Shown: piece after piece, positions 1 through 8,387 of the stretch
How positions within the stretch are numbered: the first letter of the stretch is position 1
Layout of the letters: each line of letters begins with the position of its first letter
Source: Dictyocoela muelleri
Taxonomy: Eukaryota; Microsporidia
Direction: 5' to 3'
DNA length: 29,997 bases
Assembly: GCA_016256075.1 (NCBI GenBank)
Contig: SDVU01000016.1
Span: 1 to 29,997 of the forward strand
The notes under the pieces: generated by a model
What the model was told of the DNA's origin: nothing
Database searches by the model: none
Seen by the model: the letters and a program-made list of their open reading frames with translations, nothing else
Made by a program: the position numbers and the translations under genes

Positions 1-239
1 GAAATCAAAATTTAAGAAATATTATTGAAAAATATAATGAATATTTTGATGTTTTATTTTTAAAGGCCATTGCATTGTTTTATGAATTCCCTATTTAGTT
101 TAAATAAAATTACTAAGTTTTAAATTATTAATAATATTTTTATTTAATTTTAATTTTTTAAAAATAAAAAAATTACAAATGCTCATCACAAGAGTATTTT
201 TTTAAAAAAAAATACATCTCATTTTTCTGGTCGAAAATA
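1..239. other. AT-rich stretch, no gene seen
   Basis: Almost pure A/T with homopolymer runs. No open frame, RNA motif or repeat was recognised here. Confidence 0.5.
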
Positions 240-394
240 GGCATTTGGTCGAGTTTGGGACAAGCCGAAAAAGTTGCCAATTGCTACAGTGTGGTGTAAA
301 AGACGTAATGAAACACAGAGAGGCGGATCGAGGCCTAACGTTTTATTACTTAAGCAATTTTCGTCAATTTGCCACCGAGTGGCGAAATTGGCCT
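240..394. other. Relatively GC-rich unassigned segment
   Basis: This stretch is much richer in G and C than its surroundings and abuts a SINE-like fragment. A short open frame crosses it (245-427), but the product matches nothing I know and the frame runs into the repeat, so I do not call a gene. It may be the 5' part of another dispersed element or a decayed exon-like fragment. Confidence 0.3.
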
Positions 395-592
395 GCCGGT
401 GAAAAAAAATTTATGAAAATCCACTAATTACCTGTATCTTGCTGAGCCTTTGAAAAGAAAAATCGCGTATACAGCTGGGCTTCTGGGGCTTATGAAGTTA
501 TGCATTATAGAAACACCATGAACCAAAGGTTTAAAGGCCTCGGTAGAAGACATATCTACGGGTTAGCAGCTATTGATGTTTTTAGCATGTTA
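395..592 (+). repeat. SINE-like repeat, 3' fragment (copy A)
   Basis: This matches the 3' half of the repeat described at 634-1090. Shared words include 'aattacctgtat', 'tgctgag', 'aaaatcgcgtatacagct' and 'gatgtttttagcatgt'. The tRNA-like head is missing. A TA-rich tail follows the end. Basis: direct comparison with the other copies in this window. Confidence 0.7.
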
Positions 593-633
593 TATATAGA
601 CTTTATTTTTAAACCCATAAAAATTTATTGTAG

Positions 634-1090
634 CAAAAAGGTACGGCCGTTAACACTAATGATTGTAATATTTAAGTATCGCGGTTCGAATCCTGCTGAC
701 GTCACTCTTTAATAAATAATGAGGAATTGACATTAAGCGGTCAAAATTATAGAAATATAGCTTAATATACGGTTGTTCCAGTGTGGTATAGCTGATTAAG
801 ACTTGGTCTAATATGACAATAAATCAGAAGGGACTCTCCAGGTGTGGGGATGAGTGCGGCGGCGCATCTCGACAAAAAGTAGTGCAAAATAAATATTCAT
901 GAAAAATCCACTAATTACCTGTATCCTGCTGAGTCATTGATAAAACCAAAATCGCGTATACAGCTAGGCTTCTGGGTAGCTTAGGAAGTGACGTATTATT
1001 ATAACACCGGGAACCAAAGGTCTAAATGCCATGGTTGGAGACAACTCTCCGGGTTGGCAACTATGGATGTTTTTAGCATGTAATAATATA
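634..1090 (+). repeat. tRNA-derived SINE-like repeat, near full length (copy B)
   Basis: A dispersed repeat of about 450 bp. Near its 5' end it carries 'ggttcgaatcc' (683-693), a perfect RNA polymerase III B box, preceded by a degenerate A-box region ('gttaacac'). The body contains 'tggtatagctgattaag', 'attacctgtatcctgctgag' and 'atcgcgtatacagct', and ends near 'gtttttagcatg' followed by a TA-rich tail. At least six other copies or fragments lie in the window in both orientations. The tRNA-like head, lack of coding potential and simple tail fit a SINE. A solo non-autonomous element of another kind that captured a tRNA promoter is the alternative. Confidence 0.7.
683..693 (+). promoter_or_regulatory. 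Pol III B box of SINE-like copy B
   Basis: GGTTCGAATCC agrees exactly with the eukaryotic tRNA B-box consensus GGTTCGANTCC. It lies at the position expected for the T-arm of a tRNA-derived SINE head. No foldable tRNA surrounds it. Confidence 0.65.
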
Positions 1091-1399
1091 ATAATATAGA
1101 GATTTTTATGACAAAAAAAATTATTCTGGGAATTTTGAGAGAAAAATAAACCCTTTTTAAATTTACAGTTTTTATTCTCCTCGGATTTTAGGGGCATAAA
1201 GGTGGCTTTCTATAATAGAATAGTTGCGTTCTTTGCATATTTTAAGAACTATTCCTGGTTTAAGCATGTTGTTTTTTAATATTTTTCATAAAAAAAATAA
1301 AACATTTAAAGATTTTTATTAAATAAATTTTAAATCTAAATAATTAAAACATTAATTGATTTTTTATTTTAATAAATTTTAAATATAAAAAATATTGAC
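1091..1399. other. AT-rich spacer, nothing recognised
   Basis: Begins with the TA-rich tail of SINE-like copy B and continues as low-complexity A/T sequence. No gene or repeat was recognised on either strand. Confidence 0.5.
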
Positions 1400-1462
1400 T
1401 CCCGTTATTTTCAAAACCTCCGTTATTTTCAAAACCCCCGTTATTTTTCAAACCCCGTTATT
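1400..1462. repeat. Short tandem repeat, ~17-19 bp unit, about four copies
   Basis: The unit 'cccgttattttcaaaac' is repeated with small length changes between units. No coding frame is associated with it. Confidence 0.75.
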
Positions 1463-2159
1463 TAACTAAACAAAAATTTTATTTTTGATATAGAGACTAA
1501 AAGAACTAATACATTATATTATATAAATATTAAATTAAACCCCAATCAGGTTTAATTTAAAATATATATTATAAGTATTTAAAACATATATTTATTTTTA
1601 ATTATTAACTTTTTACAACATTTATTTAAAGTAATTTTAATTAAAGTTCAAAAATTTTATTTTTTTCAGCGAATTAAAAATTCAGCAAATTAAGATTCAA
1701 CGAATTAGTATCGTACCAATAAAATTTGTGGTAAATGTTCATCGATGAAAAAAAGATATTTTTGGTAAGATCCGTTGAATTTAAATAATCAACAACTAAA
1801 CTGTCACACAATAGGTTATAAACTTAATCTATGAACTAAAAATCGGATATTCAGTTTAATAAGCTACGCCTATTACTTACTGAGGGCGCATTTTATGAAA
1901 TAAAAGCAGATAATTTGTACATCTCACTTCACAAATCTTAAACACATAACTGCACTGTGCATATTTCGCACAGAATTTGTGAGAAATTTCGTGAAATTTT
2001 TCATATTTCAAATTTTCTAAGCACAGAATCAAAAGGAATTTTGATTAAAAATCGGGAAAATCAAGGGTTATTCAAAATGACGGTAGGTTCAAATTTGCAT
2101 AAATTTCCAGTACTGACAAAGTGTGGGAGTGGGTACTTGAATAGCCTCTGTTAAATTTA
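1463..2159. other. Gene-poor spacer
   Basis: Holds about three degenerate copies of a short 'attcagcgaatta'-type motif near 1668-1707 and an unrecognised 65-codon open frame (1957-2154). That frame may be decayed transposon sequence upstream of the hAT remnant, but nothing in it supports a firm call. Confidence 0.35.
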
Positions 2160-2620
2160 TTATAGATAAACATTGTTTATTGTTTATCTTTTGGTGAATT
2201 TCTACCTTAAAATCAGGAATGAAAATATTTAAAGTTCATTTGTTGATGAAAATTTCATTTTGGCGCTTAAGGAGATTGAAAAATTTTCTTTTCTTTTTCA
2301 ATCAATAAAACGTCTAGAATCAATCAATATGCCAAGTATTCAGCAAATAAATATTATTAAATATGTCGGAAGAAAATTAGAGAATAAAATTCTTGTAGAA
2401 TAGTTTGATTCAGTTCTGCATAAAAACAAAGATTTGGGATTTTCTGTTAGCTAGACGAAATAAAAACTGAAATAAGCTAAAATATTGTTCTATTTTCCAC
2501 TTAATACTGACGAAGTCGAGCGAATCTTCAGTAAAATAGGTGATATTTAGGATGATTTAAGAAGAGTAATAAGTGTGGAGAAACAGCAAATCTTTATTTT
2601 ATTACAAAAAAAAACGATAA
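2160..2620 (+). pseudogene. Decayed hAT-family transposase, C-terminal remnant
   Basis: Near 2489-2615 the + strand reads FPLNTDEVERIFSKIGDI, a stop, then DDLRRVISVEKQQIF. This has the pattern of the hAT C-terminal dimerisation region: a conserved 'ERxFS' followed by 'R..LS.E....L'. Weaker traces of the same protein continue upstream to about 2300, interrupted by stops and frame changes. The catalytic core is not recognisable. hAT transposases are cut-and-paste DNA transposases, and this one is clearly dead. Flanking terminal repeats were not found. Confidence 0.5.
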
Positions 2621-3518
2621 TAAATAATAAAACGGGTTTTAAGTTTATCCTTTAACATTGTAAAACACATTTTATAAACTTTATTTATAATATTTTTTAA
2701 AAAATGGTTTATTTTAGATGAGAAACCGAATAATTTTCGAAAAAAGTCGGTTAATTTCTAATAAAAAATATAATTTTACCGATTATTTATTAAAAAACAG
2801 TATAATTTTATATGCCATAAACATCGTATATACACATTGTAAAAATCATTTTTTAATATAAGTCGCAATTACAAACTTTAGTAAATGATTTCTTTAATAT
2901 TTATATGATAATATAAATAAAATTCTATTATCACTTGCAAATGGCCATTTAATAGTTAACAATTCAGAGGGCTCCTAAGGAAAGATAGAGCCGGGTGCCT
3001 GATCCATATTTTTCATCAAATAAATTGATAGATGAAAAGAAAGTCGCTTAAATAAATGAGAAAATGTTAAATTTTAGAATAAAAATATGGCGGAAGATAA
3101 CCAAATAATTTATATGATGCATTTTACATGATTGAATTTAGAAGAGTATGAAAGGTTATTTTCGTGCATTATACCAAATAATAAAGATATAACAATCCTG
3201 TAAATTATTTGTTCTCAGGTGGCTTCAAATAGCACGATATAGTCGGATGAACATGATCCTTATGATAATTTAAAAGACTATGACTGCACTCATGAAATAC
3301 TTTGTCATAATTATGAATTAAAAAAAAGAGACACTAGTGTTAACACTTAATCTGCAGAGTGTTTAAACAATTTATTAAAAAGAAGTCCAAATTAAGGATG
3401 GGCGTAATAAGCTAGTTAGGGTTTTTTAAAAAATATACATTTTATATTAACAAAAAATTATCACGGAAAAATTTTAGATTCAAAAAAATCTAATTTTTAT
3501 TAAAATTTTATATATTAC
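2621..3518. other. Gene-poor spacer with a possible decayed reading frame
   Basis: Mostly A/T. Between about 3088 and 3395 the + strand gives protein-like but stop-broken stretches (LNLEEYERLFSCIIPNN; DEHDPYDNLKDYDCTHE) that look like an old gene fragment. I do not recognise the family. Nothing else was seen. Confidence 0.3.
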
Positions 3519-3960
3519 ATGCTGAGAACATCTATAGCTGCCAACATGCAGAGGTGTCTCCAACCTTAGTCTTTAGACCTTTTGTTCTCTGTGTTCCAAT
3601 TATACGTCACTACTATGCTACCCAGAGGCCCAGCTATTTACGCGATTTTCGTTTTATCAATGACACAGAAGTATACAGGTAATTAGAGTGTTTTCATGAT
3701 TTTTTCCACTACTTTTGACGAGATTGTCGGCGCGCTCATCCTCACAGCTTAAGAGTTCATTCTGCTTCATTTTCATATTAGATCAAGTCACATTCAGCTA
3801 TACCACACCGGATCAACTGTATATTATACTATAATTATATAGTTAATGTCCGATTAATGTCATTCCCTAATTATTTATTAAAGAGTGACTTTAAAATAAT
3901 TCGAACCTCGATACTTAAATTTTAAATTCGGGAGTGTTAACCACTGAGCTATCTGGTCTT
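3519..3960 (-). repeat. tRNA-derived SINE-like repeat, full length (copy C)
   Basis: This is the clearest head of the family. On the - strand it begins 'gaccagatagctcagtgg' with an A box (TAGCTCAGTGG, complement of 3941-3951), then about 35 bases later a B box core GGTTCGA (complement of 3901-3907). The body follows the same order as copy B ('tggtatagctga', 'aattacctgtata', 'aaaatcgcgtaa', 'ctcagcatg') and ends in a TA-rich tail. It differs from copy B by many substitutions, so the family is not young. Confidence 0.75.
3901..3951 (-). promoter_or_regulatory. Pol III A and B boxes of SINE-like copy C
   Basis: On the - strand TAGCTCAGTGG is followed by GGTTCGA with tRNA-like spacing, forming an internal type 2 Pol III promoter. 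The surrounding 70 bases do not pair into an acceptor stem, so it is a promoter relic in a SINE rather than a tRNA gene. Confidence 0.65.
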
Positions 3961-4531
3961 TTTTTTAAATCATATTTTTCTTTTAATTCATTAATGCTGG
4001 TAAATTTAAGACTAGCTTGTCTCGGGGCATTTAGGACTAGATCTAATTTTAAGGCCTCAAATAAAAATTATTTTGTGAACGGTTACCTTTTTCAATTGAA
4101 TTTATAAAATATAATACTATGTATACATTCTGTAAAATCTAACTTATCAACTCAGATAGACGTTTTAAACTTGGAAACACGTCCTCTAGTTATGGGATAA
4201 TAAATCTTTTTAGAATCTTTTTCATTGTGTGAATGTCTAAAAAATCATTGGGATGTATAAAAAATCAAATTAACGTCAAAAATTTAATTATGTTAATTTA
4301 AAAAAAATAAGATCCTCATATTGTCTTTTTCTAATAATTAGTATCATCTGCTTTTTTCGAATAACTATCATTGTATGAATTTTTTTTTTCGAATAATTTT
4401 AATCATGTTAATTTCTTTTGAATTAATGTTTTTCCGATTACTTTTTCTAATTATTTTTTAAAACAAAAATTCCTTGAATTTCCGGTAATTTCTCGAAATT
4501 TAAAAATATAAAAAAAATAATCCGCATAAAG
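3961..4531. other. AT-rich upstream region of the disaggregase gene
   Basis: No gene was seen. An AAATTT hexamer near 4496-4501, about 35 bases before the start codon, resembles the AT-rich upstream signals reported for microsporidian genes. It may be chance in DNA this AT-rich. Confidence 0.35.
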
Positions 4532-4534
4532 CCC
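4532..4534 (+). promoter_or_regulatory. CCC signal abutting the start codon
   Basis: The triplet CCC stands immediately before the ATG at 4535 in otherwise A/T-only sequence. CCC-like motifs directly upstream of start codons are a known microsporidian signal. Two other genes in this window show the same arrangement, which supports this start choice. Confidence 0.6.
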
Positions 4535-7117
4535 ATGAATTCAAACATGACACATCGAGCAATGAGCATTCTTGAAAGATCAATGAGAGAAGCAAGAGAA
4601 AACGGAAATAGTTTTTTAGAGCCTGAACATATAATTAAGGTAACTCTGCAGGAAGTGACAAGTATTCTTTATAATGTGTTGAATGATAATGAACGAAGAG
4701 CTCTATTTGATCTGATGATACAAGAAATATCAAAATTCCCAAAACAAACTCCTGTAAGTGATAATTTGAGCAGGCGTACTGAACAACTCTTAAATTCCGC
4801 AATTCAAATTCAAAAAGATGCGAAGGACGCCTATTTATCTGTTGATCATATTGTCTTAGCAGCTCTTCATGATCGAAAAATTGTCGAAAATATTGAAAAA
4901 GTCTTGAAAGTTGATGAATTGAGGACTCGAATTGGAAAGAAAACGAAGAAAATTGACACGAGACATAGTGATGATGCGTCTGAAGCACTTGGGAATTTTG
5001 CAGTTGATATGGTTGAAGAAGCAAGAAAAGGGAAATATGACCCAGTAATTGGTAGAGTAGAAGAAATCCATACAATTTTTGAAATTCTAGCAAAGAAAAA
5101 GAAGGCAAATCCAATTTTAGTTGGCCATCCTGGTGTTGGAAAAACCGCAATTGTCTGTGGACTTGCTCAGATGATTGCCGATGGAAAAGCACCATGGCTG
5201 AAAAATTATAAAATCTATAACGTAGATATTGGAGGAATAGTCGCAAACAGTGGAATTATGGGTGAATTTGAAGGAAAATTAAAGAAAGTTATCAAAGAAG
5301 CTGAAGAATCGCCAAATGTAATTCTTTTTATTGATGAAATTCACATGGTTCTATCTGCCGGTGGTGGTGCTAAAGGATCTTTAGACGCAGCAAATCTTCT
5401 TAAACCAAGTTTGTCATCTGGTTCAATAAAATGTATTGGTGCAACAACATTTGAAGAATACAGACAATATATCGAAAAAGATCTTGCCTTTGAAAGACGA
5501 TTTGTTCAAGTCGTTGTTAATGAACCAACCATTGAAGATTCAATCACGATGTTGAGAGGGTTACGAGAGAGATTCGAAGCACATCACGGAACAAAGATAA
5601 TGGATAGTGCGATTGTTTTTGCTGTGAGTACCGCTAAAAAGCGAATTCCTAACAGAAGACTTCCCGATGTAGCAATTGATGTCATTGATACAGCATGCGC
5701 AAGCACCATAATCTCCTTAGAAAGTGAGCCACAAGAAATTTTAAATCAAAAAAATAAAATTTGGTCTGTTGAGTTGGAGGAATTAGCCTTAAAACTTGAT
5801 TTAAAAAGAAATCCAGATAAAAAAACTGAAGAACGTTTGAGGGATGTTCAAAATCATTTGGTAAACCTGAGGTCAGAGCTAATAGCACTTGAAAATCAAC
5901 ATCAAAAAGAAAAAAGCTACGTCTTCGAATGTCGAAAATTAAAAAAGAAAATTGAAGACCTAAATATTAAATTAGCAGAAGCAGAACGACAGCGAGACCA
6001 TTATCAAGTCCTTGATATAACGAACAACATCATGCCAATCTACGAAGAAAAATTAAAAAAACTTGAAAGTGAAAGAGAAGTAGCTGAAATAATCACACCA
6101 ACACACATCGCTGAAATAATAAGCAGATGGACAGGAATCCCTGTAAAAAGACTAACATTAAAAGAAAATGAAAGACTCCTGAAAATGAAAGAAAGAATCA
6201 AAAGTAGACTTTTTGGACAAGACCAGGCTGTTGATGCAGTTGTTGAATCAATTTGGAGATCAAGAGTTGGCCTTAATGACGCTGACAAGCCAATTGGAAC
6301 TTTTTTATTTTTAGGACCAAGCGGTGTAGGAAAAACCGAGTTAGCCAAATCAATTTCATTTGAACTTTTTGATGACACAAAGAAAATGGTAGTCCTTGAC
6401 ATGTCCGATTATTCAAACGAGACTAGTACAACCAAATTAATCGGTGTTTCAGCAGGTTACATCGGCTATGGTGAAGGCGGAACTTTAACTGAACCGATCA
6501 GAAATAAACCCTACAATGTTGTTTTACTTGACGAAATTGATCATGCTCATCCAACCGTTAGGAATATTCTTTATCAACTCCTTGATGAAGGAAGAATCAC
6601 CGATGGAAAACGAAATGTTGTTGATTTTACTAACACCGTGATAATAATGACCAGTAACATTGGCCAAGATGAAATTCTCGACGACAACAATTATCAGAAT
6701 GGTGAATTAATCCTTGAAGCGCGTCTATCAATTGAAAGAAAACTCATACAAGAATTTGGAGCAGCTCTAATTAATCGAATCGGCAGAATTGCATATTTCA
6801 ACAGACTGACTGATAACGTTTTAGAAAGCATCTTTGATAACCACTTAAAAACACTTAACAAACGATTTGAAAGTAAAAATTTAATTTTATCAGTCGACAA
6901 TTCAGTCAAACAAGAAATAATCATGTCATCAACTGACTACAAATACGGAGCAAGACCACTCAAAAGAAATATGGAAGAAATATTTACAGGAGCAGTGACT
7001 GAAATTGTTCTCAATAATGATTTTAAAGATAAAGTATCTATCTTTGTAAATATGAATAATGGAGTTAAGATTGGAAAATTCTTTTATGATGTTAAGGAAG
7101 TGAAGCTTTTTAATTAA
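4535..7117 (+). CDS. Hsp104/ClpB-type AAA+ protein disaggregase (Hsp101-like)
   Basis: An 860-residue class 1 Clp/Hsp100 ATPase, close in length to yeast Hsp104 (908) and bacterial ClpB. Family members form hexameric rings that pull aggregated proteins through a central pore, with Hsp70 as partner. Visible in order: a two-repeat Clp N domain (about 1-120); first ATPase domain with Walker A GHPGVGKTA (196-204), Walker B ILFIDEIH (~263-270) and arginine-finger segment FERRF; a coiled-coil middle domain (~415-525); second ATPase domain with GPSGVGKTE (594-602), Walker B VVLLDEID and pore loop GYIGYGEGG; and the C-terminal small domain. The intact middle domain points to Hsp104/ClpB rather than ClpA/ClpC. 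Oddly, the first pore loop reads SGIMGEFEGKL, where relatives usually have an aromatic residue (KYRGEFE). The acidic tail of yeast Hsp104 is absent, so the protein is probably cytosolic. The start is fixed by the adjoining CCC. No introns are seen. Confidence 0.93.
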   Translation: MNSNMTHRAMSILERSMREARENGNSFLEPEHIIKVTLQEVTSILYNVLNDNERRALFDLMIQEISKFPKQTPVSDNLSRRTEQLLNSAIQIQKDAKDAYLSVDHIVLAALHDRKIVENIEKVLKVDELRTRIGKKTKKIDTRHSDDASEALGNFAVDMVEEARKGKYDPVIGRVEEIHTIFEILAKKKKANPILVGHPGVGKTAIVCGLAQMIADGKAPWLKNYKIYNVDIGGIVANSGIMGEFEGKLKKVIKEAEESPNVILFIDEIHMVLSAGGGAKGSLDAANLLKPSLSSGSIKCIGATTFEEYRQYIEKDLAFERRFVQVVVNEPTIEDSITMLRGLRERFEAHHGTKIMDSAIVFAVSTAKKRIPNRRLPDVAIDVIDTACASTIISLESEPQEILNQKNKIWSVELEELALKLDLKRNPDKKTEERLRDVQNHLVNLRSELIALENQHQKEKSYVFECRKLKKKIEDLNIKLAEAERQRDHYQVLDITNNIMPIYEEKLKKLESEREVAEIITPTHIAEIISRWTGIPVKRLTLKENERLLKMKERIKSRLFGQDQAVDAVVESIWRSRVGLNDADKPIGTFLFLGPSGVGKTELAKSISFELFDDTKKMVVLDMSDYSNETSTTKLIGVSAGYIGYGEGGTLTEPIRNKPYNVVLLDEIDHAHPTVRNILYQLLDEGRITDGKRNVVDFTNTVIIMTSNIGQDEILDDNNYQNGELILEARLSIERKLIQEFGAALINRIGRIAYFNRLTDNVLESIFDNHLKTLNKRFESKNLILSVDNSVKQEIIMSSTDYKYGARPLKRNMEEIFTGAVTEIVLNNDFKDKVSIFVNMNNGVKIGKFFYDVKEVKLFN

Positions 7118-7185
7118 TTAAATTAGGTTTTAAGAAATTAGTATTAATTAAGATTTTTAAATATTTAATTTTTTTACTTTTATTG

Positions 7186-7590
7186 AATTAGATAGCTCAG
7201 TGTTAACACTCTTGAATTAAAGTTTAGAATTTAGAAATTAGAAATTAGAATTTAGAATTTTTTATCGTCATTTTAATAAACAATAGGGAATTCCATTGGG
7301 ATGTTAATAACTATAGAAATATACAGTTGAGCCAGTATAATTGATTAAGACTTGTTCAAATATTTTATAGTGAATCAGATAAGACTCTCCAAATGAGGAG
7401 AGATATGATGCCGAATCATAGCTAAAAATAAGTAGTGAAAAAATTCATGAAAAAGCAACCAATTTCCAGTATCCTGCTGAGAAATTGATAAAATGAAATC
7501 TCCTTTTATCAATCTCTTAATAGCTTAGTATAGACGTAACTCAGTAACTAAAGGTCTAAAGACTAATGTTAGATATAAATATTCGGGTTT
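7186..7590 (+). repeat. tRNA-derived SINE-like repeat (copy D)
   Basis: Begins 'gatagctcagtgttaacac' with A box TAGCTCAGTG at 7193-7202; the B-box region is replaced by a short run of 'ttagaaatt' repeats. The body keeps 'cagttgagccagtat', 'gattaagacttg', 'agactctcc', 'agtatcctgctgag' and 'aaaggtctaaagact'. It sits about 70 bp past the disaggregase stop codon in the same orientation, so it may be read into that gene's 3' end. Confidence 0.7.
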
Positions 7591-7620
7591 GTAATTTTGA
7601 TATTTCAGAATGTAATTTAA

Positions 7621-7740
7621 ATTTAATTTTTTAAATTAATAATAATTTAATTTTAATTTTTCAAATTAATAATAATTTAAATTTAATTTTTTAAATTAAT
7701 AATAATTTAAATTTAATTTTTCAAATTAATAATAATTTAA
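7621..7740. repeat. 30-bp tandem repeat, four units in a 60-bp higher-order pattern
   Basis: Four exact-length 30-bp units of an A/T-only sequence ('atttaattttttaaattaat' plus 'aataatttaa'). Units 2 and 4 share a C for T change ('tttttcaaattaat') that units 1 and 3 lack, so the array looks like a doubled 60-bp block. Each unit contains complementary TTTAAATT-like words and can fold on itself. Confidence 0.85.
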
Positions 7741-8387
7741 ATTTAAAAAATCGATAATCTTCTTATTAATTCATTTATTCCTTTTTTTTAAATTTTAAAA
7801 GAGATCAAATTGAATTTAATTTCTGTAAAGTTTTAAAAATTGTATTTATTAAATTTGCATTACGCTGAATTTATTTAAAAATTAAAAAATATATTAAACT
7901 GTCTGTTTTAAGTTTAAAAATTTTTTATTAATAAAGATACCTGATTTTAAAAGGCCTTTAAAATTAGAAATTTTTTTGAATTAATTCTTACAAAAATAAT
8001 TGAAGAAAAATGATTTTGAAACAAAATAAAAATATAAACAGCTTAATAACGTTAAAAAAGGTTATTAACAAAAAAATGTAACAAATTTAAAAAAAAATTT
8101 ACTACAAATTTAAAAAATAAAATTAAAAAAATACAAATTTATATAATTTTACAAATTGAAAAATTTATATAATTTTTATTTTTTATTCAAATTTCCATAA
8201 ATAGTAATTTTGAAAAATGAGTTAAATAAATAAGAGTTCAAAATTTCTTTTAAACTTAAAACAGGTTCTTTTAAAACATTTTTTTAAAACAATTATCGAA
8301 AAAACTGTCAAATAAATCTCCAAACCTCTTCTAATTCGTTCTTTTTAAACTTGTGAGACAGAAAATGTTACGGATTCAAAATATATA
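7741..8387. other. AT-rich upstream region of the PTP3-like gene
   Basis: About 650 bp without a gene. It is A/T homopolymer-rich and then slightly less so in the last 80 bases. There is no CCC directly before the ATG at 8388; the nearest C-rich word is 'ccaaacctc' near 8320-8328. Confidence 0.4.

Noticed and set aside
500-712. 70-codon frame on the + strand
   Set aside because: It spans two adjacent SINE-like copies and their junction, so it is chance coding.
670-720. tRNA gene suggested by the GGTTCGAATCC B box
   Set aside because: The flanks do not form acceptor or anticodon stems, and the same sequence recurs as the head of a 450-bp dispersed repeat.
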